Assembly: GCA_964568735.1 (NCBI GenBank)
Contig: CAZMRF010000001.1
Location: 124,001-188,000 of the forward strand
Source of the DNA: CAZMRF01 sp964568735
GTDB taxonomy: Bacteria; Acidobacteriota; Polarisedimenticolia; JACPZX01
Direction: 5' to 3'
DNA length: 64,000 bases
Under the pieces are notes generated by a model that saw only the letters and a list, made by a program, of their open reading frames with translations, made no database searches and was not told the DNA's origin. Made by a program: the position numbers and the translations under genes. This document shows positions 9,303 through 18,372 of this stretch, in pieces (position 1 is the first letter of the stretch; each line of letters begins with the position of its first letter).

Positions 9303-10451
9303 GTGTCGCGAGGGGTGTATTGTGCAGCCGTGAAAGCACTCGCACATAGGACCGGAAGGGTCCTTCTCTTCGTCGCGACCTGCGCGGCCGCCTTCCTCCT
9401 CATCGAGGGGTTTTCCAGCACAATCCTCGTAGGGCGCAAACTCCTCACGGCCGCACGCTCGCCACTGGCGGAACGCGTCAACACCCAGTACGACGAGGAG
9501 CTGGGCTGGGTCGCGATCCCGACTCTCTACGTCCCCGACATGTACGGTCCGGGAGTCTACTTGCGCACCAACTCGCGAGGCTTCCGCGACAACGAAGAGA
9601 TCGAGGCGGTGGCCCCCGCTGGCCGGCTGCGCCTGATCTGTTCCGGCGACTCATTCACGCTCGGCTGGGGAGTGGACAACGACAACGCCTGGTGCCAGCG
9701 ACTCAGCTCGACCGACAGGCGTTTCCAGACCGTCAACATGGGACAGGGAGGATACGGCGTGGACCAGGCGTACCTCTGGTACCGGCGGGACGGAATCGCG
9801 CTCGAGCATCACGTGCACCTCTTTGCCTTCATCACCGACGATTTCAGCAGGATGCAGTGGGACAACTACGCCGGGTACGGGAAGCCGGTGCTCAGGTTCA
9901 AGGACGGCCACCTCGTGACCGAGAACGTCCCGGTGCCCAGGCGCGGCTACTACTTTCCCTGGTTGACGCAAAACGGGCGTCTCCTATGGGCGCTGCGATC
10001 GGTGGAGCTGACCGGTGCGATCGCCGGAAAGATCCTCTCACGAGGCGCGGGGGGTGCGGAACGGAAAGTGCCACTGAGCGAGGCGCGCCAGACGGCCGCA
10101 GCCGTGTTCGAAGCGCTGAACGAGCTGAATCGCACCAGGAAAAGCACCCTGGTCCTCGTGCACCTCCCCGCCCGGGGTGATTATGACGGGGACGATCTGA
10201 CGGATTCGTGGCGCCGATTCGTGGGAATCGAAAGCGCAGCCCTTGGCGTCCCCTTCATCGACCTGGTGGAGGAAATCCAGAGAATGTCCAGAGACGAGGT
10301 GGAGAGCATGTTCACGGCTCCCGAGGAGCTCGAGTTCCGGGGAGCTCTCCGGCACTACACGCCCAGGGGGAACGAGGAGATCGCGTCGATGATTCACTCT
10401 CGACTGACGGCGCTCCCCGAGCTGTCGGCGAAACTGTCCGGACTCCACTGA
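9303..10451 (+). CDS. Membrane-anchored SGNH/GDSL-like hydrolase
   Basis: The third SGNH protein of this region, 382 residues. An N-terminal hydrophobic anchor (VLLFVATCAAAFLLIEG) is followed by ELGWVAIPTLY and NSRGFRDNEE, a preamble shared in form with the two SGNH genes on the other strand. Block I is CSGDSFTLGWG; the last block, LRHYTPRGNEEIA, keeps His but has no clear Asp three residues before it, so the catalytic Asp/His arrangement may differ. The start is taken at GTG 9303; an equally good GTG at 9330 would remove nine residues and place the anchor nearer the start. It is transcribed away from the other SGNH genes. Confidence 0.8.
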   Translation: MSRGVYCAAVKALAHRTGRVLLFVATCAAAFLLIEGFSSTILVGRKLLTAARSPLAERVNTQYDEELGWVAIPTLYVPDMYGPGVYLRTNSRGFRDNEEIEAVAPAGRLRLICSGDSFTLGWGVDNDNAWCQRLSSTDRRFQTVNMGQGGYGVDQAYLWYRRDGIALEHHVHLFAFITDDFSRMQWDNYAGYGKPVLRFKDGHLVTENVPVPRRGYYFPWLTQNGRLLWALRSVELTGAIAGKILSRGAGGAERKVPLSEARQTAAAVFEALNELNRTRKSTLVLVHLPARGDYDGDDLTDSWRRFVGIESAALGVPFIDLVEEIQRMSRDEVESMFTAPEELEFRGALRHYTPRGNEEIASMIHSRLTALPELSAKLSGLH

Positions 10452-10513
10452 CCGGCTCCCGATCCCTTCCTTCTTCATCCCCAGGACGAGCAGCCGCGGG
10501 CGCAGGCGCCTCA

Positions 10514-12394
10514 TCAGTGGATGTAGCCGCGGGCGCGCAGGGATTCGAGCACATCCTCTGGCGGCGCCTCGCCCTTCTCGCCCGCTCCGGGAGCGGCCCT
10601 CGACAGATAGGCGTCGATCCATCCCTGGAGCCGGGCCACCGTTTCGGGCTGTGATGCGGCGAGATTCGCCGTCTCGCCCGGATCCGAGCGGAGATCGAAG
10701 AGCTCCCGCTGCCCGTCGATCGCGGAAATGAGCTTCATCCCCTCCCATTCGACCGAGACGCGCTCGCCGGCGAAGGCCTCCCAGTCGGGCAGCTCCATCC
10801 GGCCCCCGAAGACCTCGGAGAAGAGCGGTACAGGCTCCACGCTCCCGCCCGAGAGCAGCGGGACGAGCGAGCGTCCCTCGGCACCCCACGAGACGTCGAG
10901 CCCCGCGAGGTCGAGGATCGTCGGGGCGAGATCGATGCCCGAGACGGGATCCTCCACTCTCAGCCCCTCGGGCACGCCGCGCCCCGACAGCATGAAGGCC
11001 GCGCGAGTCAGCTCGCCGTAGAGCTGGTGGCCGTGGAAGAGCAGGCCGTGCTCGCCGAAGCATTCGCCGTGGTCGCTGACGACGGCGATCACGGCATTCC
11101 GCAGATCTCCCTCGTCTTCGAGACGCCGGAGGAGAAGACCGAGCTGCCGGTCCATCCAGGCGATCTCGGCGTCGTAGCCGGCCGTCAGCATGTCGCGCTC
11201 GCTCTCTGTGATCTGCCTCCGTTTCTTCAAGACGGCCTTCAGGAGTCCGTTGTAGGACATGAACCCGGCCCTGGGGTCGAATCCGGGCGGCGTGACCTCG
11301 GGGGGAGGCTCGTAGGGGTCGTGCGGATCGAAGTAGTGGACGAACAGAAAGTAGGGACGGCGCGGCCTGCGATCGAGCCACCGGTAAACCCGGTGATTCA
11401 CCTCGTCGGCCTTGAGGCTCCATCGGATGGCGCCGCCCATGAGCTCGGTGCGCAGGTCGGAGGTGGGACCGTAACGCTCGTCGTGGAGGAAGTTGACCAG
11501 ACTGACGAAGGGAGGATCGAGAAAGCGCAGGAAGCGGTACGGGGGGATGTTCAGCAGGCGGCGGACGGGTCTCGCGCCGAAGATCTCGTTCGAATGCGCC
11601 GAGAGGTAGACGGGCCGCTGGTCGCTGTAGATGTCGAAGCCCTGGCCGAAGCCGAACCATCTCTGCATCGTGGGGCCGCCGATGAAGCCCGCCGTGTGAT
11701 ACCCGCGCTCCCGGAGGATCTCCGCGAGCGTCGTGGCCCTCTCCGGGAGCTTCACCCAGACCCTCTCGGCGCGGTGGCCGAAGGGCGGGCCCAGGTGTTT
11801 GGGAGCCATCCCCGTGAAGAAGGAGGCGTGGGAGGGCACCGTCCATGATGAGGTGGCGACGGCGTGCGTGAAGAGCGCCCCGCGCGCGGCCAGCGCGTCG
11901 AAGGACGGAGAGACGCCGCTCTTGGCGCCGTAGGCTCCGAGGTGATCGGGCCGCGTCGTGTCGAGGCTGATGAGGATGACATTCGGAGGCCCGGCCGCCT
12001 CGGCCGCCGGGTTCCGGGGCTCCTCGCTGATGAAGCCGGCGAAGCGCTGGGCCGATCCGAGGTAGGCGGCGAGGGCCGCGAGGCCAAGTCCGGAGGCCAC
12101 CACCCAGGTGCGGGTCAGTGCCACGCCCCATGGACCGCGACCGCCCGCGCCCTCCGCTCCGGAGTAGGGACGATGCGGCCGGCCTCCCCGGAATAGCGCG
12201 AGGAGGACGCGCGCGGCCACGGCTGCGAGAAGCCCCGCCGTGCACCAGAGCGCCAGGAGCACTGCGAGGAAGGCCCGCCCGTAGTCCGTATCCCTGAAGC
12301 CCGCGGCGAAGTTCAGGAGCGCGACGAGCCCCCCGAGAGTCACGCCCCCCGCGCCCCACCGCAGCAGGCTGGCGGTCAGGTCCCTTCCGGTCAT
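10514..12394 (-). CDS. Sulfatase-like (alkaline phosphatase superfamily) membrane protein, Thr at the nucleophile position
   Basis: A 626-residue protein: about four membrane segments in the first 130 residues, then a periplasmic sulfatase-fold domain. Metal-binding landmarks are VILISLDTTRPDHLG and VVSDHGECFGEHG. The nucleophile block reads SWTVPSHASFFTG, so Thr stands where sulfatases have the Cys/Ser that becomes formylglycine and the Arg of CxPSR is absent. A Thr nucleophile is known in phosphoethanolamine and phosphoglycerol transferases of this superfamily, so phospho-transfer or phosphohydrolysis is more likely than sulfate removal. It ends in LRARGYIH, a tail shared in form with the two related genes at 32263 and 34422. 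Its ATG overlaps the upstream stop (ATGA). Confidence 0.85.
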   Translation of the reverse strand: MTGRDLTASLLRWGAGGVTLGGLVALLNFAAGFRDTDYGRAFLAVLLALWCTAGLLAAVAARVLLALFRGGRPHRPYSGAEGAGGRGPWGVALTRTWVVASGLGLAALAAYLGSAQRFAGFISEEPRNPAAEAAGPPNVILISLDTTRPDHLGAYGAKSGVSPSFDALAARGALFTHAVATSSWTVPSHASFFTGMAPKHLGPPFGHRAERVWVKLPERATTLAEILRERGYHTAGFIGGPTMQRWFGFGQGFDIYSDQRPVYLSAHSNEIFGARPVRRLLNIPPYRFLRFLDPPFVSLVNFLHDERYGPTSDLRTELMGGAIRWSLKADEVNHRVYRWLDRRPRRPYFLFVHYFDPHDPYEPPPEVTPPGFDPRAGFMSYNGLLKAVLKKRRQITESERDMLTAGYDAEIAWMDRQLGLLLRRLEDEGDLRNAVIAVVSDHGECFGEHGLLFHGHQLYGELTRAAFMLSGRGVPEGLRVEDPVSGIDLAPTILDLAGLDVSWGAEGRSLVPLLSGGSVEPVPLFSEVFGGRMELPDWEAFAGERVSVEWEGMKLISAIDGQRELFDLRSDPGETANLAASQPETVARLQGWIDAYLSRAAPGAGEKGEAPPEDVLESLRARGYIH

Positions 12395-12936
12395 TCTCCT
12401 CTCGCGCCCCCCGCCTTCCTCTTCAGCGCCCTCAGGTGCGCCCGCCATGATCCGCCCGGGATCTGCACGGCCTGATCGAGAGCACCCGTGTAGTGGTAGG
12501 CCCATGCCTGCTGCGGGCCATGGCGCCAGCTCACCTCCGTGAGGCGGCGCTCGAAGCCGGCCTCGCTGTGCATGTCGTCGAGAACGATGAAGAAGACGGC
12601 CGGGTCATCAATCCTGTACAACTCCCCTGCGATCCAGAGCCGGCCGCCGGTGATCAGCCCGGCATGGGAGCCGAGGTCGTAGAGGATCCCGCGGCAGCGT
12701 GCGGGCCCTCGGAGGCGTACACCCCCGCGCTGCATGAGCGAGGCATGAAGCCCCCCCTCCAGCAGGCTCCCGTACACGAAGAGGTCCCTTGGCGACAGAG
12801 GCTGATCTCCACGAGGAAAGCTGAGGGCAGCGCAGGGCAGGCGGGCGGATGATAAGGAGGGCCGCTCCAGGCTGTCAAACCGCCGCCGCCCGTTTTGCGG
12901 CCGCTCGCAAGCTACCTTATAATCCACCTCGCACAT
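12391..12936 (-). CDS. Gamma-glutamylcyclotransferase-like (AIG2/GGCT fold) protein
   Basis: The core begins DLFVYGSLLEGGLH, containing the YGSL substrate-loop motif of the GGCT/AIG2 fold, and continues with LWIAGELYRIDDP and FIVLDDMHSE, where the Glu/Asp region corresponds to the catalytic part. Relatives release 5-oxoproline from gamma-glutamyl compounds; small bacterial members are often of unknown substrate. The start is uncertain: ATG 12936 is used, but the 50 residues before the core look non-conserved and a start near 12806 would fit the usual length. It is translationally coupled (ATGA) to the sulfatase-like gene, an unusual pairing. Confidence 0.65.
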   Translation of the reverse strand: MCEVDYKVACERPQNGRRRFDSLERPSLSSARLPCAALSFPRGDQPLSPRDLFVYGSLLEGGLHASLMQRGGVRLRGPARCRGILYDLGSHAGLITGGRLWIAGELYRIDDPAVFFIVLDDMHSEAGFERRLTEVSWRHGPQQAWAYHYTGALDQAVQIPGGSWRAHLRALKRKAGGARGE

Positions 12937-12961
12937 CGAAGCGCGGCCTGCGCCGGAGCCC

Positions 12962-14824
12962 ATGATCCCCGAATCGATACGCCGAGCAACACGAGGGCCC
13001 CGGGGCACGCCCCTCCTCCTCGTCGCGGCTCAGGCCCTTCTCGGGTTGTCCCTCGCCGCCTCGAGCCCTGCGCTCGCGCAATTCGAGGCGGGGACGGGAG
13101 ACATCTCCGAGGATGCGATCCTCTCCGGCTACCCGACGATCGAGGGCATCCGGCGAGCGCGCCTCGCGGGCCATCCGGCCGAGCGCATCCTGTCTTGGAT
13201 CCAGGACTACGAGGCCCTCTTCGATCTGGACCTCGACGAGGCCATGCAGCTCAAGGCCGAAGGGCTGGAGGTCTCGATCATCGCGGCCATGGCCCAGATG
13301 CCCCCGGAGGAGGTCGGCCCCCTCCTCGAGACCTTCGACACGGTCTACATGGCCCGCCCCGGGCCGCGTGAGGGACTCTCGAAGCGCCGCCTCATGAAGA
13401 TGATGGACTACGGGGCGCCCGAAGCCGAGATCCTCGCGGTGATCGCGGAGAAGGGATCGAGAGCCGAGCTGACGCTGGCCGAAGCCGTGGCTCTGATGAA
13501 GATCGGGGCCAGCCCGAGGCTCGTCGTGGCCATCGGCCGCGGCATCGTCCCTCCCGAGGCGGGGGCACCTGCCGCGCAGCTGCTCGACGAGATTGCGGAG
13601 GATGAGCTCGAAGCCGACGAGGAGGAGGCCGCCGGCCAGGGCGAAGAGCCGGTGGCTCTCGGGGAGATCTTCGAAGAGGAGGGCATCGCTCTGGAGCCGG
13701 AAGGCGGTAGCCGCCTCGTCGTGCTCTCGGATCCCCCGGGCGCCAGGATCTCGCTCGCCCCCGCGACCATCCGGCCGGCCGATCTACTAGTGCTTCCCCG
13801 CCCCCAGGGGAGAACGCCTGCCGCCCTGCAGGCGGCGCCGGGCACCTGGTTCGTGCTCGTCGAGAAGACGCTCGACGCTTTCGACGACAATCTCATCCCG
13901 GCGCTACGCACCGTTCACGATGGTGATGGCAGGACGCGGACTCTGATCCACGAAGGAACGCTCTACTACGACGTCCAGCGCTGCTGCCGGCCGCGCGCGC
14001 TGACCGGGGCGACGGCGGTCACGAGGATCGCCGAGGATCAGCCCGGCACACTCCTCGGCGACGAGTTCGACGGCATGCCCCCCTACCTCTGGGACGGGAA
14101 CCGGTACCTCATCCTCGGGATCGAGAAAGGCCGCATCCGGAGGGTGATCAAGGTCTACATCGTCAAACGTGCCGCCGCCGAGGAGCGCACCCTGATGGCG
14201 ACCTTCATACCCTCCTCGACCGAGCCGCTCGACCATCCGTCCTCGCAGGAGTCCGTCAGCACACGAGCCCGCTCCGTCTGGGAGGTTCCCTCCCCCGAGA
14301 CCTTCGCCCCGCTCGCCAGGATGAGCGGAGTGCCGGAGGCGGACGTTCCCAGGATCCACGCGAAGCTGCTGGAGACGGGCAAGGCCCTCTGGAAGAGCGA
14401 GGACGACGCGGGTGTCCGGATCCTCTCCTTCGGCCTCGATTCGATGGGGCGACTCCGAATCGACGATATCCCACTCGAACGAACCGATCTCTTCGGGATG
14501 CTCGAGACGCCGCGGCCTCACAAGACGGGCCGATCCGCGGCCCCGCCGGCCAGGGAGCCGGGGCCCATCCCGGCCTTCCGGCGAATCCGTCAGCCCGGGA
14601 GCGACCTGCCCGTCGTCGAGATTACCAACAACAAGACGGTCGCGGCCCTCGTGCGCTTCGGCGACGGAACGACCTTCTACGTCGCGCCGGGGGGAACGGT
14701 CTCTTCCGAAGTCAGCCCCGGGACCTACGCGGTCGAGGCCCGCTTCGACGGCGCGGCCTCAGGCCCGCTGCACGGGCAGACCCGCTTCTCCTACCACGCG
14801 CTCTACCGCCTCAACCTGAACTAG
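12962..14824 (+). CDS. Secreted protein of unknown function with PEGA-like segment
   Basis: I do not recognise the family. A signal peptide is clear (Arg-rich start, LLLVAAQALLGLSLAA core, cleavage near SPALAQ-F). Residues 40-200 are short helical repeats of the form ILSWIQDYEALFDLDLDEA, EILAVIAEKGSRAELTLAEA and LVVAIGRGI, each about 35-40 residues. An acidic linker (about 205-245) follows. Residues 250-300 read LVVLSDPPGARISL to GRTPAALQAAPGTW, a PEGA-like beta segment typical of surface-anchored proteins. A further region has paired Cys (QRCCRP), and the C-terminal 75 residues look like a small beta domain. It is probably periplasmic or surface-bound. It is divergent from the GGCT-like gene. 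Confidence 0.75.
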   Translation: MIPESIRRATRGPRGTPLLLVAAQALLGLSLAASSPALAQFEAGTGDISEDAILSGYPTIEGIRRARLAGHPAERILSWIQDYEALFDLDLDEAMQLKAEGLEVSIIAAMAQMPPEEVGPLLETFDTVYMARPGPREGLSKRRLMKMMDYGAPEAEILAVIAEKGSRAELTLAEAVALMKIGASPRLVVAIGRGIVPPEAGAPAAQLLDEIAEDELEADEEEAAGQGEEPVALGEIFEEEGIALEPEGGSRLVVLSDPPGARISLAPATIRPADLLVLPRPQGRTPAALQAAPGTWFVLVEKTLDAFDDNLIPALRTVHDGDGRTRTLIHEGTLYYDVQRCCRPRALTGATAVTRIAEDQPGTLLGDEFDGMPPYLWDGNRYLILGIEKGRIRRVIKVYIVKRAAAEERTLMATFIPSSTEPLDHPSSQESVSTRARSVWEVPSPETFAPLARMSGVPEADVPRIHAKLLETGKALWKSEDDAGVRILSFGLDSMGRLRIDDIPLERTDLFGMLETPRPHKTGRSAAPPAREPGPIPAFRRIRQPGSDLPVVEITNNKTVAALVRFGDGTTFYVAPGGTVSSEVSPGTYAVEARFDGAASGPLHGQTRFSYHALYRLNLN

Positions 14825-14833
14825 GCGGCAGCG

Positions 14834-15835
14834 TCAGGCCCCGGTGCTCGCCCCGGAGTCCGCGCCGGGAGTTGGTGCGGGCACCGCGTCGAGAGGTCGC
14901 GGCCAGACTGCGTGCGTGAGGGCGCCGAAGAGGGCGGCGCTGCCATTGACGACGATGAGGAAGGTCACGGAGAAGGTGAGCACCTCCGCCAGCTTGACGC
15001 CCCCAGGTCCCAGGAAAACGGCGAGCGTCGCCTCCCGAAGGCCGATCCCCGAGACGCTCAGCGGCAGGAGCGATGCGATGCTCGCCGCTCCAAGCCCCGC
15101 CGAGAGGCGCACGAAGCCGGCGTCGATCCCCAGGCTCCAGGCCACGATCCAGCCCTGGACGAAGGTCAACAGGGTCGCGACGAGAGTAGCCGGGATGGCG
15201 GCCACGAGCGCGCGCCGCCCCGAGGGGCGCGCCATTCTGCCCAGCCCCTCGAGCGCATCCTCGACCTGGGAGCCGGCCCCCCCCAGGCCGACCCGCCCCA
15301 GCGCCTCTCGCGTGCGGCTAGCGGTCGTGCTGCCCGCCCATCGCGTCAGGACGTAGCCGATCACCATGGCCAGCGCCACCAGGCACCAGGTGACGGTGGT
15401 TCCCACGGGGCCGAGGAGGAGCGCCCCCCCGGCCGCCGCGACGACCGTGAGGACCAGGGCGTCCATGAGCCGATCCGCAATGACGGAGGAGGCCGCGCTT
15501 CCAAACGTAACGCCCAGCTCGCGGCTGACGTTCACCGCCTTCGAGAAATCGCCGAGCCGTCCCGGCGTCCATGCGGCCAGGGCGCAGGCGATCGTGTAGG
15601 AACGGATGGCAGGCAGATAGCCGTAGTCGATGGCCTGCGACTTCATGATCTCCCGCCAGCGCCACGCCTTCACGAGGATGATGACGAGGTTGAGGAGCGC
15701 CGCCACCCAGAGCGGCCACTGGCGGACCTCACCGAAGAGCGACTGGGCCTGGCCCAGGTCGCTGAACCACCACAGCACCAGGAAGAGGGTGGGCCCGATC
15801 CAGCGAAGAACCCAGCGGGGGAACTTAGTCCACAT
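14834..15835 (-). CDS. Flippase-like integral membrane protein (LPG_synthase_TM / AglD-like)
   Basis: A 333-residue protein with about eight membrane segments and the signatures of the PF03706 group: GRLGDFSKAVNVSRELG, the VIADRLMDALVL helix and LPLSVSGIGLREATLAVFLG near residue 250. Members include the membrane half of lysylphosphatidylglycerol synthase and archaeal AglD; most act on lipid-linked substrates, often as translocators. Its start lies 11 bases inside the 3' end of the carbamoyltransferase gene, so they are co-transcribed. The context suggests handling of a carbamoylated lipid-linked intermediate, which is inference only. Confidence 0.82.
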   Translation of the reverse strand: MWTKFPRWVLRWIGPTLFLVLWWFSDLGQAQSLFGEVRQWPLWVAALLNLVIILVKAWRWREIMKSQAIDYGYLPAIRSYTIACALAAWTPGRLGDFSKAVNVSRELGVTFGSAASSVIADRLMDALVLTVVAAAGGALLLGPVGTTVTWCLVALAMVIGYVLTRWAGSTTASRTREALGRVGLGGAGSQVEDALEGLGRMARPSGRRALVAAIPATLVATLLTFVQGWIVAWSLGIDAGFVRLSAGLGAASIASLLPLSVSGIGLREATLAVFLGPGGVKLAEVLTFSVTFLIVVNGSAALFGALTHAVWPRPLDAVPAPTPGADSGASTGA

Positions 15836-17648
15836 CCACGGAGACCCAGCCGTGCCGCGTCCGGGGCTCCGGATCGCCCGCTGCCGCGTCGGGCTGCGGC
15901 TGGCCGGTGCCCGCGACGAGGAACGGGCCGATGGCGAGGTAGTCGAGCCCCGAAGCCGTGAAGGCGCGGAGCGCGTCGTTGGGCGTGCAGACGATCGGCT
16001 CCTCGTGCATGTTGAAGCTCGTGTTGACGATGCTAGGGATCCCCGAGATCTTCCGGTACTCGTCGATGACCCGATAGTAGGAGGGATTGACCTCCTTCGA
16101 GACGAGCTGGGGTCTCGCGGTCCCGTCCACGTGCACGACAGCCGGGCAGCTCTCCCTCATCCACGGAGTGCAGTCGTAGGTGATCGTCATGAACTCCGCG
16201 CTGTGGCGCGAGGGGGCGACGTTCAGGTAGCACTGGTCGGCGTACTCGATGAGCGTCGAGGGCGCGAAGGGCATGAACTCCGTCCGGCGCAGGCGCTTGT
16301 TGAGCCAGTCGTTGATGGTCTTGTCGCGCGTATGGTACAGGATTGATCTGTTGCCGAGCGCCCTCGGCCCGTACTCCATCCGGCCATTGAAGCGGCAGAC
16401 GACCTTCCCCGCGTGGATCAGCTCCGCCACCTTGGCTTCCAGATCTGCCGGGCGCTCGTAGGGGAGCTTGAATCGCGCGATCTCGCGCTCGATCTCCCCG
16501 TCGGCATACTCCGGCCCGAGGTAGACGTGCTCCAGTCGGCGGGGCTCCAGCCGGCCGCCGTTGCCGCGCAGCTCCATGTCCAGGGCGGCCATGGCGGCCC
16601 CCAGCGGCTGCCCCGTGTCCCCCATCCCCGCGTGGATGTAGAGGCTCTCGACGCCGGGGATCTCCTGGATCCTCTGGTTCATCTTCACGTTGGCCGCGAC
16701 GCCGCCCGCCAGGACGATCTTATTGCGCCCCGTGGCCTGCACGGCGCGCTGCACGATCGTGGAGACGCGATCCTCCAGGATGCCCTGGAAGGCGGCGGCC
16801 AGGTTCTCGCGCGTGGCGCCGTCGAAGAAGGCGGGCATCTTCCCGGTGCGCACGTAGTCCGAGTGCAGGGAGTGCGTCAGGGGGCTGAGGCGCAGCTCCA
16901 TCCCCTCGGCCCACATGAGCTGCCCGATCCGCTTTTTCTCCGCCTCCGGATCACCGTAGGCCGCCAGGCCCGTGATCTTGCCCGCATGGCGCCGGGGGTT
17001 GTAGCCGAGGATCCGGGTGATCAGCTTGTAGAAGCTTCCGGCCGAGTGGGGCCAGGGAGTCGAGGCGATCCGCGTGAAGCGCCCCGCGTCCACCGTCTCG
17101 AGGACGCAGCTGTGCTCCCAGTCGTACCCCTCGACGACGACGGAGAGGACGTTGTCCTCGCCCCCCGCGTAGTAGGCCGTGGCCGAGTGGCAATCATGGT
17201 GCGGCACATGAACGACCTTCCCGCGGAATCCCTTCAGGTGGGAAAACACCTGCCCCAGGCGGCGCAGGTAGATCAGGGCGTACTGGGGGACGCCCGTGGA
17301 GAGCGCGGCGTTGTAGAGCATGGCCAGAGGCCCGTCGACGACGCTGCCGTTCGGGAAGACGGTCACGGACATCGTCTTCCCGCTCGTGAAGACGAAGGGA
17401 CGGTACATGCATCGCGCGTACTGGAGCCACCTCTTGAAGGGAGGGAAGCCGGAGACGGCGAGGACGTCGATCTCCGCGGGGCTGACGCCCGCGATCCGGA
17501 GGCACTCGTCCACGGAGCCCACCGGGGCGGCCTCGTCCATCTTCACGCGAGTGAGGCGCTCCTCGCTCACGACGGCGAGGATGCGGCTTCCGTCCATGAG
17601 CGCCGCGCCGCTCTCGTGCGTCTCGAAGGCTACTCCGAGGATTTTCAT
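15825..17648 (-). CDS. Carbamoyltransferase of the NodU/CmcH family
   Basis: A 607-residue cytoplasmic enzyme expected to transfer a carbamoyl group from carbamoyl phosphate, via an adenylate, to a hydroxyl of a sugar or natural product. The N-terminal Kae1-like domain begins MKILGVAFETHESGAAL and has SEERLTRVKMDE, the metal-binding HHDCHSATAYY and LAGGVAANVKMNQR. The C-terminal YrdC-like domain has MEYGPRALGNRS and LRRTEFMPFAPS. All expected landmarks are intact and the length is normal. The ATG at 17648 gives the canonical N-terminus; an upstream in-frame extension is not conserved-looking. It lies downstream of an acyl carrier protein gene and overlaps a flippase-like gene. Confidence 0.93.
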   Translation of the reverse strand: MKILGVAFETHESGAALMDGSRILAVVSEERLTRVKMDEAAPVGSVDECLRIAGVSPAEIDVLAVSGFPPFKRWLQYARCMYRPFVFTSGKTMSVTVFPNGSVVDGPLAMLYNAALSTGVPQYALIYLRRLGQVFSHLKGFRGKVVHVPHHDCHSATAYYAGGEDNVLSVVVEGYDWEHSCVLETVDAGRFTRIASTPWPHSAGSFYKLITRILGYNPRRHAGKITGLAAYGDPEAEKKRIGQLMWAEGMELRLSPLTHSLHSDYVRTGKMPAFFDGATRENLAAAFQGILEDRVSTIVQRAVQATGRNKIVLAGGVAANVKMNQRIQEIPGVESLYIHAGMGDTGQPLGAAMAALDMELRGNGGRLEPRRLEHVYLGPEYADGEIEREIARFKLPYERPADLEAKVAELIHAGKVVCRFNGRMEYGPRALGNRSILYHTRDKTINDWLNKRLRRTEFMPFAPSTLIEYADQCYLNVAPSRHSAEFMTITYDCTPWMRESCPAVVHVDGTARPQLVSKEVNPSYYRVIDEYRKISGIPSIVNTSFNMHEEPIVCTPNDALRAFTASGLDYLAIGPFLVAGTGQPQPDAAAGDPEPRTRHGWVSVDVD

Positions 17649-17944
17649 GGATCTGGATTTCGCTCCGTCGGCCCCCTCATGGGGCCACATCTACTCCCTT
17701 GCGGGGACTTTCCTGTCGGGTCAGCCCAGCTCGAGCCCCCGCTCCCCTGCTCCCCGTGCCGAGTCCGGGACGAGTTCCGCCTGCCCGGCGGGTCTGCCTC
17801 CGCCGGGGCGGCCTCCAAGAGCCTGTTCAGAGGGGGGTGGGGTTCACGGGCGGCTTTCCGCCCGGTCGCGGGCCAGCATGCGCCGGAGAGAGATACAGCA
17901 CCGCCAGGATGAGGTCAAGGTGGCGGCCCGCCGGCCCTTTCAGG
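17649..17944. other. Intergenic stretch without a convincing gene
   Basis: These 296 bases separate the acyl carrier protein stop from the carbamoyltransferase start. Reading frames here are short and without recognisable motifs. I see no clear promoter or terminator. Confidence 0.5.
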
Positions 17945-18199
17945 TCACTTCCTCGAGGCGGCCTTCCTGGAGATGAAGTCGGCGATCCCGCTGAGGGTGC
18001 CGAAATTCGAGGGATCCATCTCGTGGGCACCTACGGTGATCCCGTAGGTGTCCTCGATGTGGGTGGCGAGGCTCAGGACTCCGATCGAATCGAGGATCTC
18101 CCCCAGAAGCGGCGTGTCCTCCTTGAGCCGGGCCCCCTCGTCGCCGAACCGCTCGGTCAGGTATCGACGAATTGCCTCGATGTCATCGCTCCTAGCCAA
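17945..18199 (-). CDS. Acyl carrier protein
   Basis: An 84-residue acidic protein with the phosphopantetheine attachment motif DSIGVL (Ser near residue 38, in LGEILDSIGVLSLA), four predicted helices and normal ACP length. The start is a TTG at 18199 preceded by an AGAGGGGAA ribosome-binding site about six bases upstream. It is a stand-alone ACP beside a carbamoyltransferase and a flippase-like protein, without ketosynthase or adenylation genes in view, so it is probably a dedicated carrier (acyl, aminoacyl or glycan-modifying) rather than the fatty-acid ACP. Sure of the family, unsure of the role. Confidence 0.88.
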   Translation of the reverse strand: MARSDDIEAIRRYLTERFGDEGARLKEDTPLLGEILDSIGVLSLATHIEDTYGITVGAHEMDPSNFGTLSGIADFISRKAASRK

Positions 18200-18323
18200 T
18201 TGGATTCCCCTCTGCTCCGGTCGATCCCGTGCAAGCGCCGCGCCGAAGATAGGCCCGGGCGGCGCCAGCGGTCAAGACGGGTGTACTCCGGGCTAATGGG
18301 GCGGAACCAGCGTCGGCGGCGGA

Positions 18324-18372
18324 TGCACCCTTCAGAGGGTGCAGAAGTCGATTGCACCCTCCACGCGGTGCA
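18324..18372. promoter_or_regulatory. Two 20-bp palindromes TGCACC-N8-GGTGCA
   Basis: Positions 18324-18343 and 18353-18372 each read TGCACC, eight bases, GGTGCA; the first extends to an 8-bp stem (TGCACCCT/AGGGTGCA). Centres are 29 bp apart, close to three helical turns. They lie 125-175 bases upstream of the acyl carrier protein start and outside the mobile element, so they are a likely paired operator for that unit. Tandem hairpins in an RNA are the alternative. Confidence 0.55.

Noticed and set aside
16413..17912. Long plus-strand frame opposite the carbamoyltransferase
   Set aside because: No recognisable motif, while the minus-strand carbamoyltransferase is complete.
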